DNA of 64,000 nt, taken from contig NC_045144.1 of NCBI RefSeq assembly GCF_008831285.2, positions 25,373,716 to 25,437,715 of the forward strand, read 5' to 3'. This DNA comes from Nymphaea colorata. Taxonomy: Eukaryota; Streptophyta; Magnoliopsida; Nymphaeales; Nymphaeaceae. How positions within the stretch are numbered: position 1 is the stretch's first letter; each line of letters starts with the position of its first letter. Position numbers and translations under genes: made by a program. Shown piece by piece: positions 1 through 10,500 of this stretch. The notes under the pieces were generated by a model that saw nothing but the letters and a program-made list of their open reading frames with translations, had not been told where the DNA came from and searched no databases.

Positions 1-44
1 TCTCCACAAGCTTTGCGCAGAAGCCATTAACGTTCCTGGCGCAG

Positions 45-500
45 ATGGCCATCCTACCTCCTTTTCCATCTGATCTTCACAACCTCTACGTCCTTGCTGC
101 CGCTTCTGTCACCTTGCTCAACCAGCGGCAGCAGAAGAAGAACGTGAATCAGGGCAAGCAGAAGAAGAAGGTGAAGAAGACTAGCAAGAGGAAGCAGAAA
201 CGGCCAACTCCACTTGCACCTCGTAGGGTGCAGCTGCAGCAAAGGGCTCCTGCAGGATGGCTGCTAGAGCTGCTGGCTGAGCATGGAGGCATGGCCCACC
301 GGCGTTACTGTGTGCCAAGAAGTTGACTCAACCGGTTCGCCATTCCAAGGAACATCGTCTATGACGTCTTGCAACCTCTTATGGACGATGATGAATGGAA
401 GTTGGGCTATGATGAATGGAAGTCGGCCTGCAATACAGGAGGAAGGATTGGAGAAGGAGGGGGCAAAGCCATGACAAGGACGTGGTTGAGGTGTGGTGCT
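45..500 (+). pseudogene. Possible decayed transposase-like fragment
   Basis: An open frame at 45-326 encodes a lysine-rich stretch followed by a segment reading GWLLELLAEHGG. A different frame from about 330 continues with IPRNIVYDVLQPLMDDDEW. The basic stretch, then a W-LELL segment, then a V-YDL-like segment vaguely recalls the start of PIF/Harbinger-type plant nucleases, in two frames as if frameshifted. No catalytic residues are visible and the match is from memory. It could equally be chance coding in unconstrained DNA. Confidence 0.15.
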
Positions 501-2000
501 TCTGCCATGGCTCTGCACTTCCCATTTTGTGTCGTCAGAGGAGGTGGGGAAGAAGAAGGCAGAAAAAATGAATAGGATGGACTGGTATAGGTAGAATTAT
601 TGAGCGGTTGGTGTCTTCTCTATCCACTATAGATGAAATGTCTATAACCATGATTTTATATATTTTAATCTTCAATTTTATATATTTGAATAGTAGAAAA
701 AATCAATAAAAAGCAATAATATGAAATTAAAAAACCTACCTTTTTAATGAATAAATGGCAATAATGTTCAACTAAAAAATGACAATGTCCCAAAACTTCT
801 ATATTAACATAACGGGCCTTGAATGATTAAAATATTCTTGTCATATAATTTTTTAGTTTGCAAATATTATATAATCTGAATCCATTATATTAAAACCACA
901 TATCCAAGAGCTTTTAGGGTTGAACATTTCATTGTGAGAAAAAGTAATAAAGAATCATTTATCAAGTAATCATTTCAACTAATACGAAAGAAGAAAAGGA
1001 AAAAGTGGAACAAAGAGAGCATCTCACTAAGCTTTTGCTTTCACATGCTGATAAAAACTGCTTCATATCGCAAAAGCGAGAGGAGGAGACATTGTTGTGT
1101 AGAGATGGTTGACAATCCAATTTATAGTAGAGAAATTAGCCCAATAAAGAAATTATAGATATAAATGCAAAATTATCAATAGTCAATTTTTTGTAAGTTC
1201 ATTGCCTTTTACACATTAATTTGCTATATATTGGATTAGGACTGGTAGTTAGGATAACAAAAAATCCTTCTATATTAGTTGAATTTCAACATCCATAGTG
1301 GAAACAAATAGATACTAGTAGTGTTTGGTTCCATTTATATATTGATTCTCATGGCATTTTACTTTTAAAGAAGATTTAAGATTACAACCAAAGGATTTAT
1401 GAAGATCTTAAAAGTAATGAAGGCGTGAACTGGTGGGGAGAGGACCATGAGTTCCAACCCCTTGCCCACCATCCGTGTTAATCGTAGGTAAAATCTTCTT
1501 TTTACTGATGCAGAAAAGCTTGTGTGTTTTGTACCGGGAGTCTCACCATGCAAGGCTTCATGATTTGAGAAACTTTCACTATACAGTCTTACATTATACT
1601 AAGAAAAAATACACCTTAAGTTACCTCCGATCTAGTGATTGGACTTGACGGAAAGTCAAAATACTAGGTTATAAACATTTCTTGCATGATAGTTAGAGCT
1701 GAGCAAATTGGCAATAAATTGTAATTTGTACTACCTATGCAACAATTTTAACACTCCTTCTAAAATACAAATACCAAGTTATAAACATTTACTGCATGAG
1801 GGTTTATCCTAACTCTCCATGTACATACTCCAGGTTATAAACAATTACTGCATGAGGGTTTATGGTGCGAGGGGGCCCCATAACACTTTGTTACCATCCC
1901 ATGAATCTACTTCAAAATTGGGACATATTCATATAACTCTTAATCAATCAGTAGATGTCCAAATTTACATATACGGTCGTGGGACCAAATTTGCAGACAC
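501..2000. other. AT-rich intergenic DNA, no gene seen
   Basis: This stretch is mostly AT-rich with stop codons in every frame. Short phrases such as a run around ttataaacatttactgcatg recur at about 1669-1690, 1773-1795 and 1834-1855, which suggests old local duplication. No gene, RNA gene or terminal repeats were recognised. Confidence 0.5.
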
Positions 2001-2617
2001 CTTAGTGTTAGAAAGTAAATTGATTGACCAACATATTTATAGTAAGATCAATCACGAAAGAGAAAGGGCGAGGGCAGGTCGGGGGCTGAGACGAAGGTGC
2101 AGGAGAGAAAAAGAAAGGGCGACCGCATTTCAGGGGGTGGAGATGGAGGAGAAGGAGAGAAAGAGAAAGGGTGAGGGCAGCTCAGGGGTGGAGACGGAGA
2201 AGGAGAGAAAGAGAAAGGGTGACGGCAGCTCGGGGGCAAAGAAGGAGAGAAAGAGAGGAGAATGAGAGAGAGAAAAAGGGCAACAGCAGCTCGGAGTGGA
2301 AACGGAGGAGAATGAGAGAAAGAGAAAGGGTAAGGGCAGCTCGGGGGGCGGTGGCGAGTGCAGCTCAGGGGGAGGGCCGTTTTGTTCCACGATGTTCCGA
2401 GGGTTAGGTCGGAACAGTATGGAAGAGAGGATAATTTATACTCTCTGTCCAATCACTGTCGTGTCCATCCTATAATGTGGACAGTGTTTGATAAAAAAAT
2501 TGACTAAACATGACACACTTGTTCTATTTCGCGTGTCATATGCCCATCAAATGCCCTCTTAGTGTTAAAAAGTAAATTGATTTATCAACATAGTCATAGT
2601 AAGATCAAGCAGGAAAG
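2001..2617. repeat. 60-bp direct repeats flanking a purine-rich segment
   Basis: Positions 2001-2060 and 2558-2617 are direct copies of each other, with about 7 differences in 60 bases by eye and an offset of 557 bp. Between them lies the purine-rich minisatellite at 2102-2365. The layout suggests either that the minisatellite and its flank arose inside a local duplication, or that the copies are the ends of a decayed insertion. Confidence 0.7.
2102..2365 (+). repeat. Purine-rich minisatellite, about five units
   Basis: Imperfect tandem units of roughly 42-65 bp share the core gagagaaagagaaagggt followed by a GGCAGCTC-like block. The plus strand is almost pure purine and the minus strand pyrimidine. 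The long open frames here (Lys/Arg/Glu-rich on plus, Ser/Pro/Phe-rich on minus) are products of base composition, not genes. Confidence 0.75.
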
Positions 2618-3390
2618 TTGCAAATATATGCTGGCATGGAGGACTTGTGAAGGCACCCTTTCATGACAGAAATGGTGAGGAAGATGTCCTCCATGCTATT
2701 CGGAACTGATTCAAGTAGCAATCTGCTGCTAAAATATAAAAACTATTTAGAAACGATAAGAAAATTAAAATAATCAAAGATACAAACAAAAATAAAAAAT
2801 AAATTTATTGATAAGCCAATGTGAAATTATGGCGGATGGAGAACAAAATTTTAGTGAACTGAATTGGCAATTATTTGAAAAAAAAAAAAATCATTGTTTA
2901 AGTAAAAAAATAAATAGATGTGTTTTAAAATTAAAGAAATTATTTTTTCTCACGAAGTTGGTGTTTGCTTGCTGCTCACTTAGGGTAAGCCAAGGAAATC
3001 CCACTGCCCAGTGAGATCTAAGCATCCATGTCTACCAACCTCGTTATGTGTGTTATACTGGTGCACAAATTTTTGTGCTCTGGTTAATGTTTAAAATATC
3101 CTTATTTTACGTTGAAAAAAACTTTTTGTAAAAACAAAAATTAAAGTTAAAAAATAAAAAGACTATGGAAAACATTTCTTTTTAACAAATTACCAAAATA
3201 TCCTTCCTTTATCACTTCCTTTCCTATGGGCATAATATATTCTTGAAATTTATGGTCATTTATATATTTTTTCACATCGACTTCACCTACACCTTTTTGA
3301 AATGAATGCCCTGAAATATAAGTACCAATGCCCTGAAATGTAAGTACCAAAGCGACACCGATACTAATATCAACAACATTGTCTGACACT
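2618..3390. other. AT-rich intergenic DNA, no gene seen
   Basis: AT-rich sequence with homopolymer runs and short open frames that resemble no protein family. A phrase near 3305-3350 (gccctgaaatrtaagtaccaa) is tandemly doubled. Nothing else was recognised. Confidence 0.45.
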
Positions 3391-3745
3391 TTGGGGTTGT
3401 TTGATGAAGCCAGAATTATGAAATTTTAAAATTAAAATTATCATTTTGATGAAATGGGAATTATGTTATCAAACAAAAAAAAAATGATCTGGAATTGTAG
3501 GCCCATTCTTAAATCACAACTTTGGAATTAACGATTCTACCCTAAGAGGTAGAATTATGATTCTAGAATTTTAGAATTTTTCCAAGGTTTTCTATTCATC
3601 AATTTCACATTTTTAATTCCTGGTTTTATCAATCACGTTTTTTCATTTTGGAAAATAAAATTATAAACTATCAAGGGAAAGTAGAACTGGAATATTCATT
3701 CTAACTCTAGTTTGACGTGGAATTTTGTTTATAGAATGTGAGTAT
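3391..3745. mobile_element. Possible AT-rich MITE
   Basis: The segment opens with ggggttgtttgatgaagcc, followed by repeated tagaatt, attatg and ttttagaat motifs, a style common in short non-autonomous plant DNA elements. The far end (about 3700-3745, tctagtttgacgtggaattttg) is only weakly complementary to the start, and no target duplication was identified. The call rests on style, so confidence is low. Confidence 0.3.
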
Positions 3746-4067
3746 AAAGAATTGATGAATGTGAAAACGAAAAGGGTTCCTGAATGTGAATGTTAGTCTA
3801 AAGAATTGATGGTAGGTATATTCATAATGCTGCTAGCTAGGGTTTATATCTAAATCCATACATTACATATATAATAATCAATCAAAATTTTCAAAGTTAA
3901 AGAGAAACGAGATGAAAATATATAATATTGATAGATTAAAATTAAAGAAAAAATTATGTTTGCAAATATAACAAGTAACCTTCTGTCATTTGACCCTGAT
4001 CTTATTAATAAACTAAGTAGGGTAATGAATTTGATTAAAGGGATAAATACTCGTAAAATGAGGCAAA

Positions 4068-4617
4068 TTTCAAGTTTATTAATATGCCTTAGCATGTTTA
4101 ACTATATTATGTTATATTAGTACATGATTAGCTATACCCCAGCTTGTTATATCAACCTCCATTTTTTTTTTGTATTTAAATTTGCATTTGATTTACAGAT
4201 TCAAACTTCGTTTGAGTATCATTGTTAGAGTCCATCCTAATAAACGCGAACTCTCATTTGTTCTGCCATGTTTTTTATTCTGTTTTATGATTTTGATCCG
4301 TTTTAATTTCTTTTTTTGTCCTTTTGATCCACTGGTTCCACCGTTCATTTTTTTCTATTAAGATGAGATGTTTTTTTACTCAATTCCTCTCAATAAATTT
4401 GCATAGCTCCACTGATCTATCAAATGTCGAAGTTGATCATCTTCCAATTGCTTGTAGATATAAAGCTTACAAAACAATAGATTTAAGTTCAGTTGAACAC
4501 GGGACCATGATTGATGGTGACACAGTCGCACAGACAATATGTTTTGCAGATGATGCATGGTGCGCGATTGAAACTCTTATACAGCTAGTGGCGAAACCAG
4601 GATATTTTTGTTGAGGA
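4068..4617. repeat. Unclassified dispersed repeat, copy A
   Basis: The part at about 4362-4617 is repeated almost in tandem at 4793-5050, about 430 bp further on. The part at 4068-4135 (aagtttattaatatgcc to gctatac) resembles 5969-6036. The part at 4196-4265 (cagattcaaacttcgtttgagt) resembles 6668-6740. The three shared blocks define a repeat family that I could not assign to a known class. The open frame at 4324-4614 is not preserved in the second copy. Confidence 0.6.
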
Positions 4618-4735
4618 ACACTCGGGGTGGGTGCCGGGCTGGGCCACCAGCAGGGGCCTGGTACGGGCCAGGGCTCGGGCCCAATGGGCAGGCTCAGATC
4701 GGCCCGACGTGGCCCAGTCCGGCCCGATTACATTT
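4618..4735 (+). other. GC-rich island between repeat copies
   Basis: An abrupt GC-rich block made of GGGCC, GGCCC and CGGGC words lies between two AT-rich copies of the same repeat. Its composition contrasts with both flanks, as if it were a separate insertion or part of the repeat that is missing from other copies. No coding signal was seen. Confidence 0.45.
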
Positions 4736-5050
4736 AAACAATTAACTTTAATATCTTTAATTTACGGATTCAAACCTCTTCTTTTTTCTATTAAGATGAG
4801 ATGTTTCTTACTCAATTCCCCTTAATAAAATTTTCTATAATTGCATAGCTCCACTGATCTATCAAATCTCGAAGTTCATCTTCTTCCCATTGCTTGTAGA
4901 TATAAAGCTTACCAAACACAGTAGAATAAGCTCAGTTGAACGTGAGATCATGATTGGTGGTGACAGAGAATATGTTTTGCAGATGTTGCGTGGTGCGTGA
5001 TCGAAACTCTGTTGCCGCTAGTGGCGAAGCCAAAATATTTTTGGTGAGTC
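4736..5050. repeat. Unclassified dispersed repeat, copy B
   Basis: This is a near-tandem copy of 4362-4617. Shared landmarks are aagatgagatgtttctt, gcatagctccactgatctat, gcttgtagatataaagctta and ggtggtgaca. Several small indels shift the frame relative to copy A, so the shared sequence is unlikely to be protein-coding. Confidence 0.7.
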
Positions 5051-5379
5051 ACCAACACAGGTTTGATGTGAGTTTCTCTACTTAATATTTAAGTCATCAC
5101 TATGTCATTTTTCATTTTTTTCAATAAAAACTTTTGATGGTCTGGTGTGGGCAAACTCCCCCAAAATGAAAAGATCAAAAAGTATACCACATGATAAAAA
5201 ATTCTTAAAAAGACCCAGCCCTGTCTTTTTTTTTATAAGGAGTGTATATTTGTTGTGTACATATGCTTGTGCATACAACTCGATATCATAAACAAGGTTG
5301 GGGTTTATGGTTTTTTCAACATGAACCTCATCACTTTTTCATAAATTTGCATACCGGAAAAAAAAAATCAGAAAATACA

Positions 5380-5975
5380 CAAGACCTAAGCTTGGCACCT
5401 AAGAAAATACTTTTAAATGAGGACAAATTTCTGGAAAAAAGTGGATTTTTTTTGGCAGGCATCATGATCCAAACAGTTGGCATCAGAAATCAGTGGTGAT
5501 AACAAAGAAATAAATTGAATCAACCAGACTTCTGATGCAGTACTGGATCAATGGCGTCTATGCTAAATCGATTATATACGAATTAACAAAAGCACGGGAA
5601 TGCACGGAGGGCTTTGCGGCAGGGTCTCATAGCTTTTATTAGAGAAGAGTCTCCTTGTAGAGCTTTCTTGAGTCTTAATATCACAAATGTTCTAAATACC
5701 CAATACAAATTTTGAACATGTTCACTTGAAATTTCAAGGTTTTCTATATGCATGATAGTTTAACTTAATGCCTTCACGTTGGCAAGTGTAGGAAACAAGA
5801 AGGATGAACTAATAAAATTTAAATGTAAGAGTCCATCTATGGATAATAGTGCAAAAGATGAGCACATTAATCAAATATTCTCCATTACAATTACCCAAAA
5901 AAAAAAGCAGGAAACACAAAACCTAAGCTTGGCACCTAAGAAAGTACTTCTAAATGAAGACAAATTTCAAGTTTA
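5380..5975 (+). repeat. Pair of short direct repeats
   Basis: About 60 bp at 5380-5440 recur at 5915-5975. Both contain acctaagcttggcacctaag, followed by a run reading LLNEDKF in one frame. The reading frame is kept across this short stretch (LSLAPKK in both) but stops close by on both sides. These may be decayed coding fragments of a mobile element. I do not recognise the family. Confidence 0.5.
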
Positions 5976-6790
5976 GTAGGGGTTGCATTAGCATCTTTAA
6001 CTATATTCAATTACATTAGGACATGATTAACTATATGGTATGGAGGTAGTATGGTAGTACTTCTCTTCTTTTAGAAGGTGGTATCGTAATTTTACTTATT
6101 GATTTAACAATTAATCTGACGGACACGGATTTATAATTTTTTTTATCAAAACACGGAAAAGATAGATGTGCTTCTAACGATACTAAAAATGTAGGTGTGT
6201 CTTTTATTATAGTCAAAACCGTAGGGTGTGTTTTAGAAAATAAGTCCTGTATCGAAGGTTTTCAAAGAAACAGAGGGACACAAAATAAAGGAAGGAGAAG
6301 AGATCTCCCCCAAAGCTCGGTAACGCGGGGTTGTAGCTCAAGTGGGGGCGCGCTGAGCTCGGTGATGCGGGCTTGTAACCTAATTATAAGGGGCGCATAA
6401 AGTGAAGGGACGCCACAAAGGGGGGACAGGTTTGGCGGGGGATAGCTTGAAGTTCCATTGGGGGCTGCGTTGTTCCAAGCCAAGAGTTGGCCCTGCATGC
6501 CCGGCCGACGGGCTGGGGTTGGCTGAGTCTGTTGTTGTTTCAAGCCGTCAGTTGACTCAGCATGCCCAGCCGGGCTGGGGTGGGCTGAGGCCGCTCTTGT
6601 CATTGGAACAACGGACCTCGATTGCTGACCCTGTCCTCCATACGGACTTCCACTTTTTCTATATATTTGACAGATTCAAACTTCTTTTGAATGCCATTAG
6701 AGTTCACCCTAAGAAAATTTGTTTTTGTTCAGTTTTATGATTTAGACCCATTTTGATTCCTGTCCTTTTTTTATCTAGGCAGTTCATTGT
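5976..6790. repeat. Unclassified dispersed repeat, copy C, with GC-rich insert
   Basis: The blocks at 5969-6036 and 6668-6740 match parts of copy A. Between them, about 6290-6620 is GC-rich and contains a partly duplicated unit beginning agctcggt (6315 and 6355), plus two phrases containing gcatgcccrgcc (6496 and 6560). The arrangement of AT-rich repeat ends around a GC-rich centre mirrors copies A/B around 4618-4735. Confidence 0.5.
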
Positions 6791-7517
6791 GATTAAAAAA
6801 AAACTCCGTTGTAGTCAGTGGTGGATGAGGGATATGAAGGAGTGCTAAACATGTAGAGAACTGCTGTGAATTGTTGATAAATGCTTTTTTTTTTTGGGCA
6901 CCGTGTGGGCAATTGCTCACATGGTGCCCGCACCTGCCGACATCAAGGGTTTTGTGGAAAAAGAATCTCCCACATGGTAAAAGTGGCTTGAACTATCAGA
7001 AGAGTATAGTTTTGACATGGCATAAAATGAATCCCATAAGCATGCAAGAGCTTCGAACAATTTCAGTTCAGTTCTACATTTTTCAAATGCGCGACAGAAT
7101 TAAATACGTTTGTGTTAATATTAGGTGTAAACTGATGGTCCAAAACCGTGATCTGGTAGCATTTCAGCTAGACACTGTAACGCCATGAGCATGAGGTTAT
7201 CAACTTTGAGTCTTTGATCCTGTGGCTCACCATTTGTAGCCAATGCATACCTTTAATAGTTGCACAGCCAACGTGTTGAAGCCTTCGTAATTAACAATTG
7301 ATTTTACATGAACAGAAGATTAAACCAGTGCTTACAACCTCATGAAATGAAGCAAAATACTCAAGCAAACCAGAAACAGAACTTGAGCGAACCATTATCT
7401 TACAATGAGGAGCGAGAATTAGTCGGATCAGGCAGTACCAAGATGCAGCACCCGGTCAGCACGTTCAGATCGGCAGAGCTCAGGTAACTTTATTAGATGA
7501 CCAAAGTTGGTGCATCC
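6791..7517. other. Intergenic DNA downstream of CAP-H
   Basis: This lies beyond the stop codon of the minus-strand CAP-H gene, so its right-hand part should contain that gene's 3' untranslated region. The open frame at 6871-7188 matches nothing I recognise. No other feature was seen. Confidence 0.45.
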
Positions 7518-10500
7518 TCAAATGGCTATTTTTGCAGCATTGAGGGATCCAGCAGGCATTCTAATGAAGAGCTCATCAAAGCTGGCTGAGTGTTGAATGC
7601 TTAAGCAGTGCTCGTTTGCCAAATGAAGTAAGCAAATGAAACACAAGTGTGGAGAGATATCCTTTGCTGCAGCTGCAGGACAGTTTTCTGGCAAGCGGCG
7701 TAAGACGTGCCTGAATGATAAGGCCTCGTCATTTTCCTGTGCAGGAAAGCACACCCGAACAGGTTATGAAATCCTTTGAATACCCACACGACACTTTCCG
7801 TAATGTGGACTTCGCTAAAATTTACTCTATAAGGAGAAAATCGCCGGAAATAAAAAAGAATACAAATTTTCATTAAAAAATTATGATCACCAAATTTAAC
7901 ACATATAGGTTGTTTTTTATTTCTCATGGTCCTACTACCCCTCCGATGACTACAGGCTACAAAATGAAGTTTGCAGTGAACGTCCAACTACAGCACAGCA
8001 GCAACTAAAGGTTTAAAGTCTAAATAATATAAAATGTAATATTTGACGCTTCCAAGTTCCAAGCCTAGTGCTTCAAATTGTTATTAATTACAAGTTTATA
8101 ACCAAATATTAAAAAAATAATTAATTTGTAATGTTCTACGCACGCATATTTAAGTTTTTTTTGAGGCCCTAATTAAACTGAACCCTAGAAAATACACATT
8201 AAAAAAATCTGTTAATTAAATTGATTTTTAAATTACAGCATTCTTGTAAAAATAGAAAAATGGCCAAACCAAAAAAAAATAACTGTTCTCAATCAGACTA
8301 GATAATATTTAAATTTTTAGTTGAAGAATTAAAAATTCTGAAAAAGAGAAAAAAGCAGAAAAACAGATTCAATTAATAACATCAAATCAGCCAGTTCAGG
8401 CCCAACTTCGATGGATTAGCAGAACTTTGCTCAATTCATGCGCATCCTGAATTGAAGGACGCATTGACTTGTTTCCTTCCACTTTGGACGCTAACTAAAA
8501 GTTTGAAAAGGATCTGAAGGGATACCAGATTAGAAGTTGCAAGGAGTTCTTGCATGCAGACCCACAATGTCCCCTTCAAAGCATGGACATCGACTTGCTT
8601 TGATGACTTGTCATACTGAACTTCAATTTTGTTGACCTATATATTTCAAAAAAAACACAATTAGATTAAATTTTAAAAAAAAAAAACAAAAAAAACCTGC
8701 AACATGGTACCCAAGGAATAAAGAGGAAGCAACAATAGAACATAAATGACAAATCTATTCTGCAGTCAAAGGGTGAAGTAATTTAATTAAGAGCAACCAA
8801 CAAGGAGAGGAAAAAGGAAGCAAATAACTAAACTAGGTGTTAAAGAAACATGAGAGTAGCCTAAGAGGGATTTAATTGACCAAACCCATTACACAAGAAC
8901 ACATGGAACACTTGTCTGTGCATTCCTGTCAAACATGTTTGAAGCATTTCTCACTACTCAACCTCTCACCATGGAATGATAAGGAACGGAATCTCTCCCT
9001 CCCTTACTCTCTCTCTCACTTAAGGGGCTGCAGTCCCTTGTGCAGTTTGGCTGAAGAAGGAGAACAGGCAGACTCTCTTTCTGATAGAAGTTATTTGTCT
9101 GGAGTTTAGATCCACTTGTTTCCCTCATCTATAATAATCAGCTTTCAACGTAAATTATCGTTTGACTTGAGATTAATTGTTTGGGAATATAATTTATTTC
9201 TTCACTTCAATTCCGTTTGCTTCCCTGTGATTTCCATTTCCCTATTTTTCCTACAATAGGTGTTCATGCTACTTTGAACCTTTGACCATGAGATTTTAGG
9301 AGGGACCCTCCTAATCTCTCCATCCTGGTCAATTTAACAGAAAATTATAGATATTTCCATCCACTTATATTGCCATCTGAATAGTTGCTTGTAAGAAGGT
9401 TACACTACAACATGAGTACCAAGATGGAATTCATATAGACAATACACAAATTTTGAGTTTTTTCTAATCGAAAAGATCCATTTTGTGCAAATGAAAACAA
9501 ACGGCACCAACAGAAAAGAATGCTATGTCAAATGGAAAAACAATGTAATACCTGACGGGGACGTGAAACCAAGCCATCTGAATCATCGACGTCACTATGA
9601 GCATCTCCAAAATCAAAAGGGTAGGAGCTCTCGTTTTCATCAAGGCATGATTCTGGCTGTTCACAGCTGTCACTTCGATTTCTTGAATCCTCTAACAGAA
9701 GGTGAAGGAAAGCAACAAGCAATGGAAAAAAGAACTTGTTAGAACAGCCATCTAAACCTATAATACATGGAAGCAGTGAACAAAACAAGTTATCAACAAA
9801 ATCCATGTTAATCTTAAGAGGGAAGGGAAAGTGTTCTACTAAGAAGAAACTGATAAAAATGGACTACTATTTGATTTATCGTGAACTTTTCAAAGCAATC
9901 AGATTCAAAAAATATCATTGTGGAAACCAAAGGCAGAGCACTTCCAAGCTCAACCACAAAGAAGTCACCCTAGTAGGATTTTGGTAACGTCCCTTTTCTA
10001 TCAACAATCAGACATTGACAAGAAAATGCACATGCTTTCAAGTAATATCATTGTGGTGACTCAAGCCGGGTACTTTCCAACTCTATCACAAAACTGCCCA
10101 CCCTAGTTGGAGTTTTCTAATGTTCCTTTTCCATCAGCAGCAGTCAGGCACTAACAAGAAAGTATGAATAGCTTAAATGGGAAGTGCATGGACACGTCTG
10201 AGAAACTGAAGCAGGAAATGCACATCAATTTGCTGGAGCTACCAGATTAGGCTAATAAATCATGGAAAAAAATGCTTGACAGAAACATACCGTAACAGTG
10301 CTTCCTTTTTCCGCCTATGCACTGCAAAATGAATTACACATTAGACTGAACCAAGTAAAATTTAAATACCAGAAAAGGAAACCTGAAACCAATACAAGGC
10401 ACTAGCCAAATATGCCATATGAAACCAAACCTCACCATAACACTGGGAAGAAGGAACAATTTGACAAGATCTTCAGGCTGGTAATGACAGTCTTCTGGAA

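Noticed and set aside
2048..2452. Long overlapping open frames on both strands (Ser/Pro/Phe-rich and Lys/Glu/Arg-rich)
   Set aside because: They come from a purine-rich tandem repeat, and open frames on both strands at once are expected from that composition.
4324..4614. Open frame of 96 residues that might be a small gene
   Set aside because: The same DNA is repeated at 4793-5050 with indels that destroy the frame, so there is no sign of coding constraint.
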